From: an uncultured Verrucomicrobia subdivision 3 bacterium
GTDB lineage: Bacteria; Verrucomicrobiota; Verrucomicrobiae; Limisphaerales; CAMLLE01
Assembly: GCA_946480555.1 (NCBI GenBank)
Contig: CAMLLE010000009.1
Coordinates: forward strand, 1 to 17,889
Direction: 5' to 3'
DNA length: 17,889 nt
This document shows, one piece after another, positions 7,579 to 13,982 of this stretch; position 1 is the first letter of the stretch; each line of letters opens with the position of its first letter. Under the pieces are notes generated by a model that did not search any database, was not told the DNA's origin, and saw nothing but the letters and a program-made list of their open reading frames with translations. Position numbers and translations under genes: made by a program.

Positions 7579-7612
7579 GACAGCCGCCTTTCGGAAAGGC
7601 GGATTGTCTTTT
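7579..7612 (+). terminator. Terminator-like hairpin in the leader of the cupin operon
   Basis: CCGCCTTT (7584-7591), loop CGG and AAAGGCGG (7595-7602) make an 8-base perfect stem. The stem extends outward through GACA (7579-7582) and TGTC (7605-7608) around a small internal loop, and TTTT (7609-7612) follows. The orientation suits plus-strand transcripts, yet no plus-strand gene ends upstream: the upstream gene runs away on the minus strand. It therefore lies in front of the cupin gene and may act as a leader attenuator or end a short RNA. The T-run is short, so strength is doubtful. Confidence 0.5.
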
Positions 7613-7644
7613 GCGCGCCATCCGGCATGCTTGCGGCCATTCCC

Positions 7645-8001
7645 ATGAAGGAGATAGATGCAAACGGGTCGCGTGTGGTTCACGCCGGCCTGACTGAAGC
7701 GCTGGCGAAAGGTCCGCCACCGCCCGGCAATCTGGCCATTCCCGTTTTTTCGCACGGCACGCTGGCCGTTGAGCTCTACCAGCCAGTGGGGCACGATCCG
7801 CAAAAGCCCCACAGGCGGGACGAGGTCTATTTCGTGACGCGCGGCTCAGGACGGTTTTTCGACGGTGACGAGACCTTTGATGTTGGCGTCGGAACGTTCA
7901 TTTTCGTTCCCGCTGGCCAGGAGCATCGGTTCGAAAAGTTTTCTGAGGATTTCGTCGTGTGGGTGGTGTTCTACGGGCCGGAAGGTGGCGAGAAAGCATG
8001 A
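7645..8001 (+). CDS. Small single-domain cupin protein
   Basis: About 118 residues forming one cupin barrel. Counted from the ATG at 7645, the first motif is PHRRDEVYFVTRGSG, with H and E in the usual metal-ligand order but Arg where the second His of HxH is common. The second is GTFIFVPAGQEHRFEKF, with P-x-G-x-x-H. Cupins of this size bind a metal and a small ligand and act as isomerases, dioxygenases or sensors; which applies here cannot be told. An in-frame ATG at 7627 would add six residues (MLAAIP); I prefer 7645 because MKEID begins the conserved part, and neither has a Shine-Dalgarno. It is the first gene of a tightly packed trio, its TGA overlapping the next ATG. A terminator-like hairpin precedes it. 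Confidence 0.85.
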   Translation: MKEIDANGSRVVHAGLTEALAKGPPPPGNLAIPVFSHGTLAVELYQPVGHDPQKPHRRDEVYFVTRGSGRFFDGDETFDVGVGTFIFVPAGQEHRFEKFSEDFVVWVVFYGPEGGEKA

Positions 8002-8645
8002 TCAATTACTACGCTCAACGCGCGGCAGAATACGAACGCATCTACCACAAACCGGAACGCCAGGAGGATTTGCGGGTGCTGCGGAAGCTCGTCGAACAGG
8101 AATTCGCTGGAGCAACAGTGTTCGAAGTGGCGTGTGGAACCGGCTATTGGACTGAGGTCCTGGCACGTAGTGCGGGCGAAGTGGTCTCCACGGACATAAA
8201 TGAGGAAGTTCTGGCCATCGCCCGAACGAAGCCAGCTGGCTCCTGCCGGGTGGAGTTTCTCCGCGAAGACGCCTATGAGTTGCCGCGCCTCAGGACATTA
8301 TTCAACGCGGGTTTCTCTGGTTTCTGGTGGTCGCACATTCCGAAATCGCGGTTGCGTGAGTTCCTCTTGAACTTTCATCGCGTGCTGCGGCCGGGTGCGC
8401 GCGTGATGTTCATCGATAATCGTTTTGTGGAAGGCAGCAGCACACCGATTGCGCGGACGGATGACGGGGGAAACACCTATCAGATTCGGCAGCTGGACGA
8501 TGGCAGCGCCCACGAAGTGCTGAAAAACTTCCCGACGGAGTCTGAATTGCGCGCCACGGTGACGGATCTCGCGGAGCACGTGAGTGTGCAGTTGTTGCCG
8601 TATTACTGGGTGTTGAGCTACGTGACCAGGGAAGAGAATCCATGA
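7998..8645 (+). CDS. Class I SAM-dependent methyltransferase
   Basis: The protein is 215 residues if begun at the ATG at 7998, which overlaps the cupin stop as ATGA and starts MINYYAQRAAEYERIYHKPE, a typical N-terminus of this fold. An earlier in-frame start at 7959 would lie inside the cupin gene and is rejected. SAM motif I is VFEVACGTGYWTEVLA, the acidic end of strand 2 is STDINEEVLAIAR, and the post-motif region is FHRVLRPGARVMFIDNRF. The C-terminal part (RTDDGGNTYQIRQLDDGSAH) probably forms the substrate lid. The acceptor is unknown. The upstream bases GAAGGTGGCGAGAAAG give a weak purine-rich ribosome site. It sits between a cupin and a SnoaL-like gene, so it may act on the same small molecule. 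Confidence 0.88.
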   Translation: MINYYAQRAAEYERIYHKPERQEDLRVLRKLVEQEFAGATVFEVACGTGYWTEVLARSAGEVVSTDINEEVLAIARTKPAGSCRVEFLREDAYELPRLRTLFNAGFSGFWWSHIPKSRLREFLLNFHRVLRPGARVMFIDNRFVEGSSTPIARTDDGGNTYQIRQLDDGSAHEVLKNFPTESELRATVTDLAEHVSVQLLPYYWVLSYVTREENP

Positions 8646-9019
8646 CGAGTTCGGAGCCATCGCAATCCGCCGAAGCTGTCGTGCAGCGCCAGTTGGAGGC
8701 CTTCAACGCGCGCGATCTGGTCGCATTGCTGCAGTGCTACGCGGAAGGCGCGGAGTTGTATGAGTTTCCGGACAAGCTGCTCGCGCGGGGCAGGGCGGAA
8801 CTGGAGGTGCGGTTTGCCGCCCGCTTCAAGGAGCCGAATCTGCACGCCGAGTTGCTGAATCGCATGGTCATGGGCGCGCTCGTCGTCGATCATGAACCCG
8901 TGACGCGGACGTTTCCTGAAGGACCAGGAACGCTGGATCTGATCATGATCTATCGGGTCGAAGGTCGAAGAATCATCAAGGCCTGGAGCATGCCCGGGCC
9001 GCTGAAATTTCAAGCTTGA
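8642..9019 (+). CDS. SnoaL-like / NTF2-fold small protein
   Basis: A 125-residue protein with the SnoaL-type NTF2 pattern: an N-terminal helix (AVVQRQLEAFNARDLVALLQ), then CYAEGAELYEFPDKLLARGR and a curved beta-sheet ending in LDLIMIYRVEGRRIIKAWSM. Members are small-molecule isomerases or hydrolases or non-catalytic binders; the subfamily is not clear. The ATG at 8642 overlaps the methyltransferase TGA (8643-8645) as ATGA, and AGGGAAGAG lies 5 bases upstream as a plausible ribosome site, so it is probably translationally coupled. It is the last gene of the trio; I see no clear terminator after it. Confidence 0.83.
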   Translation: MTSSEPSQSAEAVVQRQLEAFNARDLVALLQCYAEGAELYEFPDKLLARGRAELEVRFAARFKEPNLHAELLNRMVMGALVVDHEPVTRTFPEGPGTLDLIMIYRVEGRRIIKAWSMPGPLKFQA

Positions 9020-9129
9020 GACCCGGACCTGCCGCTGCAAAGCAGACATCCTTCCCTGCCATTGAAGCCTTGCCTGTAACTTCCCCTGCGGCTGCTTCGA
9101 CTGATGAGGCTGAACCCATTGACGCTGGT

Positions 9130-9158
9130 TTGACACTCGCCTCGCGCTGAGCTATCGA
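9130..9158 (+). promoter_or_regulatory. Candidate promoter of the peroxiredoxin gene
   Basis: TTGACA (9130-9135, perfect) is followed after 17 bases by TATCGA (9153-9158, a 3/6 match). The predicted start near 9165 leaves a leader of about 20 bases before the ATG at 9185. The -35 is strong and the -10 weak. Confidence 0.4.
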
Positions 9159-9184
9159 ACTCGCGTCTGCATCCGATCAAAACT

Positions 9185-9715
9185 ATGAAGACAATTCTCA
9201 GTTCGCTCCTCCTCGCGTTCGCCGTCAGCACCCTGCCGGCCGCCGAAGAAGCCGCCGGTCCGCTCAAGGCTGGCGACAAGGCCCCGCTCGTCCAAGGCAA
9301 GGATCAGTCCGGCAAGGATTGGAAGCTCGCGGACGATCTCGGGAAGAAATCCGTGCTGCTGTACTTTTATCCGAAGGACGACACCGCCGGTTGCACCAAG
9401 CAGGCGTGTGGATTCCGTGACAGCATGACCGAACTGGAATCCAATGATGTCAAAGTCGTTGGCGTAAGCTTCGACAACTCCGAAAGCCACCAGAAGTTCA
9501 TCGAGAAATACTCGCTGAATTTCCCGCTTATCGCTGATACGGACGGAAAGATTGCGCAAGCGTTCGGCGTGAAGATGAAGGATCGCAACATGGCGCGCCG
9601 CGTGAGTTTCCTGATCGGCAAGGACGGAAAGATTGCGCACGTGACTGATTCCGGGAATGCCGAATTGCACGTCACCGAGATGAAGAAAGCCGCCGCGGAC
9701 CTGAAAAAGAGTTGA
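9185..9715 (+). CDS. Exported peroxiredoxin of the Bcp/PrxQ family
   Basis: A 176-residue thiol peroxidase. Residues 1-20 form a cleavable signal peptide (MKTILSSLLLAFAVSTLPAA), so the enzyme probably works in the periplasm; most Bcp proteins are cytoplasmic. The active site reads YPKDDTAGCTKQACGFRD, with peroxidatic C70 and C75 five residues later, the PrxQ arrangement in which the second Cys resolves the first within one helix. VVGVSFDNSESHQKFIEKY and the later RRVSFLIGKDGKI match the family. It reduces hydroperoxides using a thioredoxin-type donor, and an exported form would need a periplasmic thiol donor, not seen here. Downstream, 70 bases separate it from the luxE-like gene. Confidence 0.93.
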   Translation: MKTILSSLLLAFAVSTLPAAEEAAGPLKAGDKAPLVQGKDQSGKDWKLADDLGKKSVLLYFYPKDDTAGCTKQACGFRDSMTELESNDVKVVGVSFDNSESHQKFIEKYSLNFPLIADTDGKIAQAFGVKMKDRNMARRVSFLIGKDGKIAHVTDSGNAELHVTEMKKAAADLKKS

Positions 9716-9770
9716 GGCAGCGTTTCCGTCTGTTAGTTTTCGCAGCGGGGCTGTGGCGGAAAACCAGCCC

Positions 9771-9776
9771 TAAAAT
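9771..9776 (+). promoter_or_regulatory. Possible -10 box of the luxE-like gene
   Basis: TAAAAT matches TATAAT at 5 of 6 positions and lies in an AT-rich patch 9 bases before the ATG at 9786. No good -35 is found 16-18 bases upstream (sequence near GGGCTG), so an activator would be needed if this is used. A start near 9783 would give an almost leaderless mRNA. Confidence 0.3.
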
Positions 9777-9785
9777 AAAAACCGC

Positions 9786-10931
9786 ATGAGTTCAGACCTG
9801 TCCATTTTCGCCGCGCGCCTGCGCGATTTCATCGGCATCAGTTCAGCCGATTCGCTTTACCTGGAGGATTCCGAAGACCCCGCGCTGCTGTCGCATCTCG
9901 ACGTTGAATTCAACGGGATGGCGATCGTGTTGTTTGGGCTTCAATACCTGCGAAATCCCGCTTATCGAAAAATTTGCGACGCCCGTGGACTCACGCCCAA
10001 CTCCGTCACGCATTGGACACAGATTCCGGCAGTGCCGGCTGCGGCTTTCAAAGAACTGGAACTGACGTCTCTCGCGCCTGAGGAACGAAAGGCGGTCTTC
10101 CATTCCAGCGGAACCACGCAGCAGCGACCCAGCCGGCATTTTCATTCCGCCGAATCGTTGGAAGTCTATGAAGCTTCATTGTGGCCCTGGTTCGAATGGA
10201 ACGTGCTGAAGAGGTTTCAAGCTCCAAGTTTCACGTTTCAAGTGCTCCTCCTTGCGCCCGGGGTTGCCTCCGCGCCGAACTCATCGCTGGTTCACATGTT
10301 CGATGTGGTGCGACGGAAACTGGGAGCTTCAGAAGCAGCTTTTGTCGGCGCTGTTGGAGCGGACGGCAGCTGGACTTTTGACGTTGCGGCGGCAACGGCG
10401 GCGCTGGAGAAAGCGGTCGAACGAGCAGAAAAGGTTCTCTTGCTGGGGACGGCATTCTCGTTCGTCCATTTGCTCGATCATCTGCGCGATCGGGCCTCGA
10501 AGTTCACGTTGCCAGCGGGATCGATCGTCATGGAAACCGGCGGCTACAAAGGTCGGTCGCGATCGATGCCAAAATCGGAACTTCACGCGCTCATCCACCG
10601 GCAGTTCGGCGTGCCAGCGTCGCATCTCGTTTGCGAATACGGCATGAGCGAATTGAGTTCCCAGGCGTATTCAACCGGCGATCAGCAATCGCCAATCGGC
10701 AATTCGTTCCAGTTTCCCCCATGGGCACGGGCTCAAGTTGTTTCGCCTGAAACCGGGCGCGAAGTGGCCGAAGGCGAAACCGGTTTGCTCCGCATTCATG
10801 ACCTGGCAAACGTGTTTTCCGTCCTGACCGTTCAAACCGAGGACCTGGCGATCCGTCGAGGCAGCCGCTTCGAACTGATCGGCCGCGCAGAACAAGCGGA
10901 AGCTCGCGGTTGTTCCCTTATGGCGACGTGA
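9786..10931 (+). CDS. LuxE-like acyl-protein synthetase (ANL-superfamily adenylating enzyme)
   Basis: A 381-residue protein of LuxE size, smaller than full acyl-CoA ligases. Adenylation motifs are in order: FHSSGTTQQRPSRH (105-118, phosphate-binding A3), METGGYKGRSR (249-259), CEYGMSELSSQAY (283-295, A5) and TEDLAIRRGSRFELIGRAEQ (351-370). C376 in RGCSL is a candidate for the acyl-accepting Cys near the C-terminus of LuxE. In luminous bacteria LuxE activates a fatty acid as acyl-AMP, takes it as a thioester and hands it to the reductase LuxC; the next gene encodes a LuxC-like reductase, supporting the same chemistry. Two stretches of the coding sequence (10211-10245 and 10686-10706) consist of 7-base tandem units, encoding about residues 143-153 and 301-307. 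No luciferase or LuxD thioesterase is present. Confidence 0.88.
   Translation: MSSDLSIFAARLRDFIGISSADSLYLEDSEDPALLSHLDVEFNGMAIVLFGLQYLRNPAYRKICDARGLTPNSVTHWTQIPAVPAAAFKELELTSLAPEERKAVFHSSGTTQQRPSRHFHSAESLEVYEASLWPWFEWNVLKRFQAPSFTFQVLLLAPGVASAPNSSLVHMFDVVRRKLGASEAAFVGAVGADGSWTFDVAAATAALEKAVERAEKVLLLGTAFSFVHLLDHLRDRASKFTLPAGSIVMETGGYKGRSRSMPKSELHALIHRQFGVPASHLVCEYGMSELSSQAYSTGDQQSPIGNSFQFPPWARAQVVSPETGREVAEGETGLLRIHDLANVFSVLTVQTEDLAIRRGSRFELIGRAEQAEARGCSLMAT
10211..10245. repeat. Intragenic tandem heptamer array in the luxE-like gene
   Basis: Five consecutive 7-base units, GAGGTTT CAAGCTC CAAGTTT CACGTTT CAAGTGC, have a consensus near CAAGTTT. They encode about residues 143-153, between two conserved blocks. 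Confidence 0.5.
10686..10706. repeat. Intragenic triple heptamer, exactly seven codons
   Basis: CAATCGC CAATCGG CAATTCG encodes QSPIGNS (301-307). Three 7-base units equal seven codons, so the frame is unaffected. CGATCAG just before (10679-10685) may be a decayed fourth unit. Confidence 0.5.
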
Positions 10932-10950
10932 TCGCGACATGATCGTGGTG

Positions 10951-11000
10951 CGTTGTGCGTAATGCGTGAGCTCGTAAACCGTAATTCGTAAATCGCAAAT
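10951..11000. repeat. Tandem heptamer array filling the luxE-like / luxC-like gap
   Basis: The units are CGTTGTG, CGTAATG, CGTGAGCT (8 bases), CGTAAAC, CGTAATT, CGTAAAT, CGCAAAT, with a consensus near CGTAAAT. The array ends 3 bases before the ATG of the reductase gene, so it forms that gene's leader. It has no spacers and is not a CRISPR. Confidence 0.7.
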
Positions 11001-11003
11001 CCA

Positions 11004-12374
11004 ATGTCTTTGGTCCTGCCAAACTACTTCCTCGCCGATCTGCCACCCGAAGCGACGCTGACGCCGACCATGGTCACCGAAGCGTGCCAGGCGTTGCGCC
11101 GGAATCGCGAAGCATATCTGGCCCGGCGTTCCATGCTGAGCCTGGTCGAGTTGCTGTGCGCCGTGGCGGAGAACTGGTTGCGTCCGGGTTTCCCATATCG
11201 GCAGATTGCGTTGGAACAGGGGCCGGCTGCGACCGGTTTCTCGCCCGAAACGCTTGCCGCTGGGTTGGAGAACTTTTTCAAACGATTCACGCCCGAGAAC
11301 TTCAATGACCTGCTCACGCAGGAACTTGGCCATGCGCAACGGTTGGAAAAGTTTGTTGGCACCAGCACGGAGGAGCGGCACTCGCGAACGGCAATGGCCA
11401 TCGGTCCAGAATTGCTGGCTCATATCGCCGCCGGCAATTTGCCCAATCCGGCATTCATGAGCCTCGCGCTGGGATTGATCCTGCGCTCCGCGCAATTCAT
11501 GAAGTGCGCCAGTGGCAGCTCATTCCTGCCGCGCCTGTTCGCGCATTCGATTTACCACGAAGATCCCAAGCTCGGTTCGTGCATCGAGATCGCTGAATGG
11601 CGTGGCGGTTCGATGCCGCTGGAAAACGCGCTCCACGCGGAAGCTGACTGTGTGACGGCAACCGGCGACGACGAAACATTGATGGCCATTCGCCACGCCC
11701 TGCCGCCGCGCGTGCGCTTCATTGGTTATGGACACCGCGTGAGCTTCGGCTTCGTGACAAAGGAATCGTTGACCGGTTTCAATGCCGGGAAAGTCGTCGC
11801 GCGCGCCGCTCTGGATGTGGCGACGTGGAATCAGCTCGGATGTTTATCGCCGCATGTAATTTACGTGGAGAATGGCGGCGTGGTGGATGCCGAGCCGTTT
11901 GCAGAAATGCTGGCCGAAGAACTGGCGAAGCACGAAGCCGCGGATCCGCGCGGCCCTCTGACGGCAGCGGCGGCTGCAATGATCGCTTCGCGCCGCAGCC
12001 TATACGAAGTCCGTGCGGCGCACTCACCCGACACGAAGCTCTGGCAAAGCAAGGATTCATCGGCGTGGACCGTGGTTTATGAACACGATCCGCAGTTCCA
12101 GATTTCCTGCCTGAACCGGTTCATATACGTGAAAAGCGTGCCCAATCTCAAAGCGGCGTTGGAAGCCGCAGATTCGATTCGCAAACACGTCTCCACGGTG
12201 GGCATTGCCGCGCCGGCTCCGCGCGCGCTGCAGCTGGCAACCGATCTGGCGCGCTGGGGCGTGACGCGAATCTGTCCGCTCGGCCAGATGCAGAACCCGC
12301 CGCTCACGTGGCGCCACGATGGACGGCCAAGCCTTGGCGATCTCGCGACGTGGACAGATTGGGAAATGGGTTGA
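11004..12374 (+). CDS. LuxC-like acyl-CoA / acyl-protein reductase
   Basis: A 456-residue aldehyde-dehydrogenase-fold reductase of the LuxC family. AHIAAGNLPNPAFMSLALGL (about 136-155) and RSAQFMKCASGSSFLPRLFA belong to the conserved N-half. RFIGYGHRVSFGFV is in the nucleotide-binding region. The catalytic Cys is C280 in NQLGCLSPHVIYVE, corresponding to C286 of Vibrio harveyi LuxC. The C-terminus GVTRICPLGQMQNPPLTW plus RPSLGDLATWTDWE is typical of the family. It would reduce an acyl thioester to a fatty aldehyde with NADPH, the acyl group coming from the LuxE-like partner 72 bases upstream. The gap between them is almost wholly the heptamer array, and no Shine-Dalgarno is seen. The aldehyde's fate is unknown: no luciferase, decarbonylase or alcohol dehydrogenase is in the window. 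Confidence 0.92.
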   Translation: MSLVLPNYFLADLPPEATLTPTMVTEACQALRRNREAYLARRSMLSLVELLCAVAENWLRPGFPYRQIALEQGPAATGFSPETLAAGLENFFKRFTPENFNDLLTQELGHAQRLEKFVGTSTEERHSRTAMAIGPELLAHIAAGNLPNPAFMSLALGLILRSAQFMKCASGSSFLPRLFAHSIYHEDPKLGSCIEIAEWRGGSMPLENALHAEADCVTATGDDETLMAIRHALPPRVRFIGYGHRVSFGFVTKESLTGFNAGKVVARAALDVATWNQLGCLSPHVIYVENGGVVDAEPFAEMLAEELAKHEAADPRGPLTAAAAAMIASRRSLYEVRAAHSPDTKLWQSKDSSAWTVVYEHDPQFQISCLNRFIYVKSVPNLKAALEAADSIRKHVSTVGIAAPAPRALQLATDLARWGVTRICPLGQMQNPPLTWRHDGRPSLGDLATWTDWEMG

Positions 12375-12446
12375 ACGAAAGTTGTCAGCAGTCCGTTGAT
12401 AAAACTGATCGGACGGGTGGCCGACAATTTACCACAAACGATTTAC

Positions 12447-12800
12447 ATGGAACTACGAAAGACATTTCAGTTTGAAGCTGCGCATCTGCTGCCGCACCTG
12501 CCGGAGAATCACAAGTGCCGCCGCTTGCACGGACACAGCTTTTCGGTGGAGATCTCCGTCACTGGCGGCTTGGATCCCAAGCTCGGCTGGGTGATGGATT
12601 ATGCGGACATCAGCGCGGCGTTCCGGCCCATCTGGGAGAGGCTCGACCACTATTATCTGAACGAAATCCCTGGCCTGGAGAATCCGACGAGCGAGAACGT
12701 GGCCCTTTGGATTTGGCAGCAACTCAAGCCGCGCCTGCCCTTGCTTAGCGAAATCGTTGTGGCCGAAACCTGCACTGCGCGCTGCATCTATCGCGGTTGA
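12447..12800 (+). CDS. queD: 6-carboxy-tetrahydropterin synthase QueD (6-pyruvoyl-tetrahydropterin synthase family)
   Basis: A 117-residue protein, close to the 121 residues of E. coli QueD. The zinc ligands are H13 (FEAAH), H28 and H30 (LHGHSF). The catalytic Cys is C24 in [10 protein letters not shown], with H68 (ERLDHYY) and E107 (VAET) completing the site, and [12 protein letters not shown] matches the family block. It converts 7,8-dihydroneopterin triphosphate to 6-carboxy-tetrahydropterin in 7-deazaguanine (queuosine) synthesis. I chose ATG 12447 because the conserved part starts [13 protein letters not shown]; an in-frame ATG at 12396 would add 17 residues that do not look conserved. 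No queC, queE or queF is in the window. PTPS-type relatives differ in activity, but the C-x3-H-x-H pattern and length favour QueD. Confidence 0.92.
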   Translation: MELRKTFQFEAAHLLPHLPENHKCRRLHGHSFSVEISVTGGLDPKLGWVMDYADISAAFRPIWERLDHYYLNEIPGLENPTSENVALWIWQQLKPRLPLLSEIVVAETCTARCIYRG

Positions 12801-12816
12801 AGGTCTGGCGGCGCAA

Positions 12817-12844
12817 TTGACTTTCGGAATTCGGCGGCTACGAT
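12817..12844 (+). promoter_or_regulatory. tRNA-Glu promoter
   Basis: TTGACT (12817-12822, 5/6) is followed after 16 bases by TACGAT (12839-12844, 4/6). The predicted start lies about 7 bases before the mature tRNA 5' end at 12858. Confidence 0.55.
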
Positions 12845-12857
12845 TCGGTCGTCTTCT

Positions 12858-12932
12858 GGCGCGTTCGTCTATCGGCTAGGACACGGCCCTCTCAAGGCTG
12901 AAAGACGGGTTCGATTCCCGTACGCGCTACCA
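12858..12932 (+). tRNA. tRNA-Glu, anticodon CUC, encoded CCA
   Basis: A full cloverleaf can be drawn. The acceptor is GGCGCGT (12858-12864) with ACGCGCT (12922-12928), with a G1-U72 wobble. The D-stem is GTC/GAC around TATCGGCTAG. The anticodon stem is CGGCC/GGCTG with loop CTCTCAA, putting anticodon CTC at 12891-12893 (reads GAG). The T-arm is ACGGG-TTCGATT-CCCGT. Discriminator A12929 is followed by an encoded CCA. The sequence resembles known tRNA-Glu. No T-rich terminator directly follows. Confidence 0.96.
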
Positions 12933-12991
12933 ACGTTGACTTCACTGCGGAGACTCCCTAGTGTGCCGCCCACAAAAACGCAGCCCTCCTC

Positions 12992-13816
12992 ATGACCAGC
13001 CCTGACCATTCTTCTGATGCGCTGAAATCCCAGGTCAAAGCATTCTGGAATCGCCAGAGTTGCGACACCTGGCACGCCGGGGCGGAGAAGTTCACCCGGG
13101 AGTATTTCGATCAGATTGAGCAATGGCGTTATCGCGACCAGCCGTTCATCCATTCCTTCGCGCAGTTTTCGCGCTATCGCGGCAAGCGCGTGCTGGAAGT
13201 TGGCTTTGGTGCCGGAACGGATTTCATCCAATGGCTGCGCGCCGGCGCGATCGCAAATGGCGTTGACCTGACTGAAGAAGCACTGGCCAACCTCACGCAA
13301 CGGATTCGCATCTACGACCTGCCACAACCGGAGAGTCTCCAGGTCGCCGATGCCGAGCGTCTGCCCTTTCCGGAAGGCTCCTTCGACCTCGGCTACTCGT
13401 GGGGCGTGCTGCATCACACGCCAAACACCGACCGTGCGGTCGCGGAACTCGTCCGCGTCGTGAAGCCGGGAGGTGAGGTGAAGATCATGCTCTATAACCG
13501 CCGCGCGCTGATCACGTTCAAGCATTGGATTCGATTTGCGCTTCTCCGCGGAAAGCCGTGGAAAAGCTTTCGATGGACGTTGTGGAATCATATGGAAAGC
13601 ATCGGAACGAAAGGCTACACGCGGACGGAACTCCGCCGTATGCTCGCGCCGCTTGGCCTCTCTGAAATCCGTATCGAGACTTTTGCCACCTCGTGGGATC
13701 GCACCCTGCTGGAGGGCAAATCGGTGCCGGTGATCGACCACGCGATGAACCTGGCGGCCAATCTTTCCGGGCAGCGGCTTGGGTTCTTTCATGGCATTAC
13801 GGCGCGAAAGAACTGA
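12992..13816 (+). CDS. Class I SAM-dependent methyltransferase (Methyltransf_11/UbiE-like)
   Basis: A 274-residue enzyme. An N-terminal helical region (VKAFWNRQSCDTWHAG, EYFDQIEQWRYRDQPFIHSF) precedes motif I VLEVGFGAGTDFIQW, the acidic strand-2 end NGVDLTEEAL, motif II-like DAERLPFPEGSFDLGYSWGV with LHHTPNT, and RVVKPGGEVKIMLYNRRAL. The C-terminal 90 residues, including KGYTRTELRRMLAPLGLSEI, are the variable cap. The substrate is unknown; UbiE/COQ5-like enzymes act on quinones, but many relatives act on other small molecules. The ATG at 12992 has no Shine-Dalgarno. It lies 59 bases after tRNA-Glu and could be read from the tRNA promoter. Confidence 0.88.
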   Translation: MTSPDHSSDALKSQVKAFWNRQSCDTWHAGAEKFTREYFDQIEQWRYRDQPFIHSFAQFSRYRGKRVLEVGFGAGTDFIQWLRAGAIANGVDLTEEALANLTQRIRIYDLPQPESLQVADAERLPFPEGSFDLGYSWGVLHHTPNTDRAVAELVRVVKPGGEVKIMLYNRRALITFKHWIRFALLRGKPWKSFRWTLWNHMESIGTKGYTRTELRRMLAPLGLSEIRIETFATSWDRTLLEGKSVPVIDHAMNLAANLSGQRLGFFHGITARKN

Positions 13817-13876
13817 CCTTTTGCGGCGCGACGCGACGCTTCTCCTGACGGAATAAATCACCCAGAATCTGTTCCT

Positions 13877-13897
13877 CGCGCGAAGGACGCGAAGTCA
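13877..13897. repeat. Short 9-base phased repeat, same pattern as at 4351
   Basis: CGCGCGAAG GACGCGAAG TCA contains CGCGAAG-N4-CGAAGTCA (13879-13897), the same fixed bases and spacing as 4351-4369 (CGCGAAG-N4-CGAAGTCA). It lies in the 166-base gap before the sensor kinase gene. Confidence 0.5.
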
Positions 13898-13982
13898 CTG
13901 CGTCGTATCGAACTTCTGATTCCGGTCTGCACTGCGCTACGATCCGCTTGCTTCGCGATGTGCCGGGCGAGAGACTGCGAGC

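Noticed and set aside
7434..7626. Small gene in the gap between the rRNA methyltransferase and cupin
   Set aside because: Frames here are short, overlap the flanking genes and have no ribosome site or recognisable protein.
9748..9770. Hairpin GGGCTG...CAGCCC between the peroxiredoxin and luxE-like genes as a terminator
   Set aside because: It is followed by TAAAATAAAA, not a T-run, on the plus strand, and in the minus orientation no gene ends there.
10951..11000. CRISPR-like repeat array
   Set aside because: Units are only 7-8 bases with no spacers, and no cas gene is near.
9786..12374. Bioluminescence operon
   Set aside because: Only LuxE-like and LuxC-like proteins are present; no luciferase subunits or LuxD thioesterase.
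12858..12932. tRNA as an integration site for a mobile element
   Set aside because: No integrase, phage gene or duplicated tRNA 3' end was seen downstream within the window.
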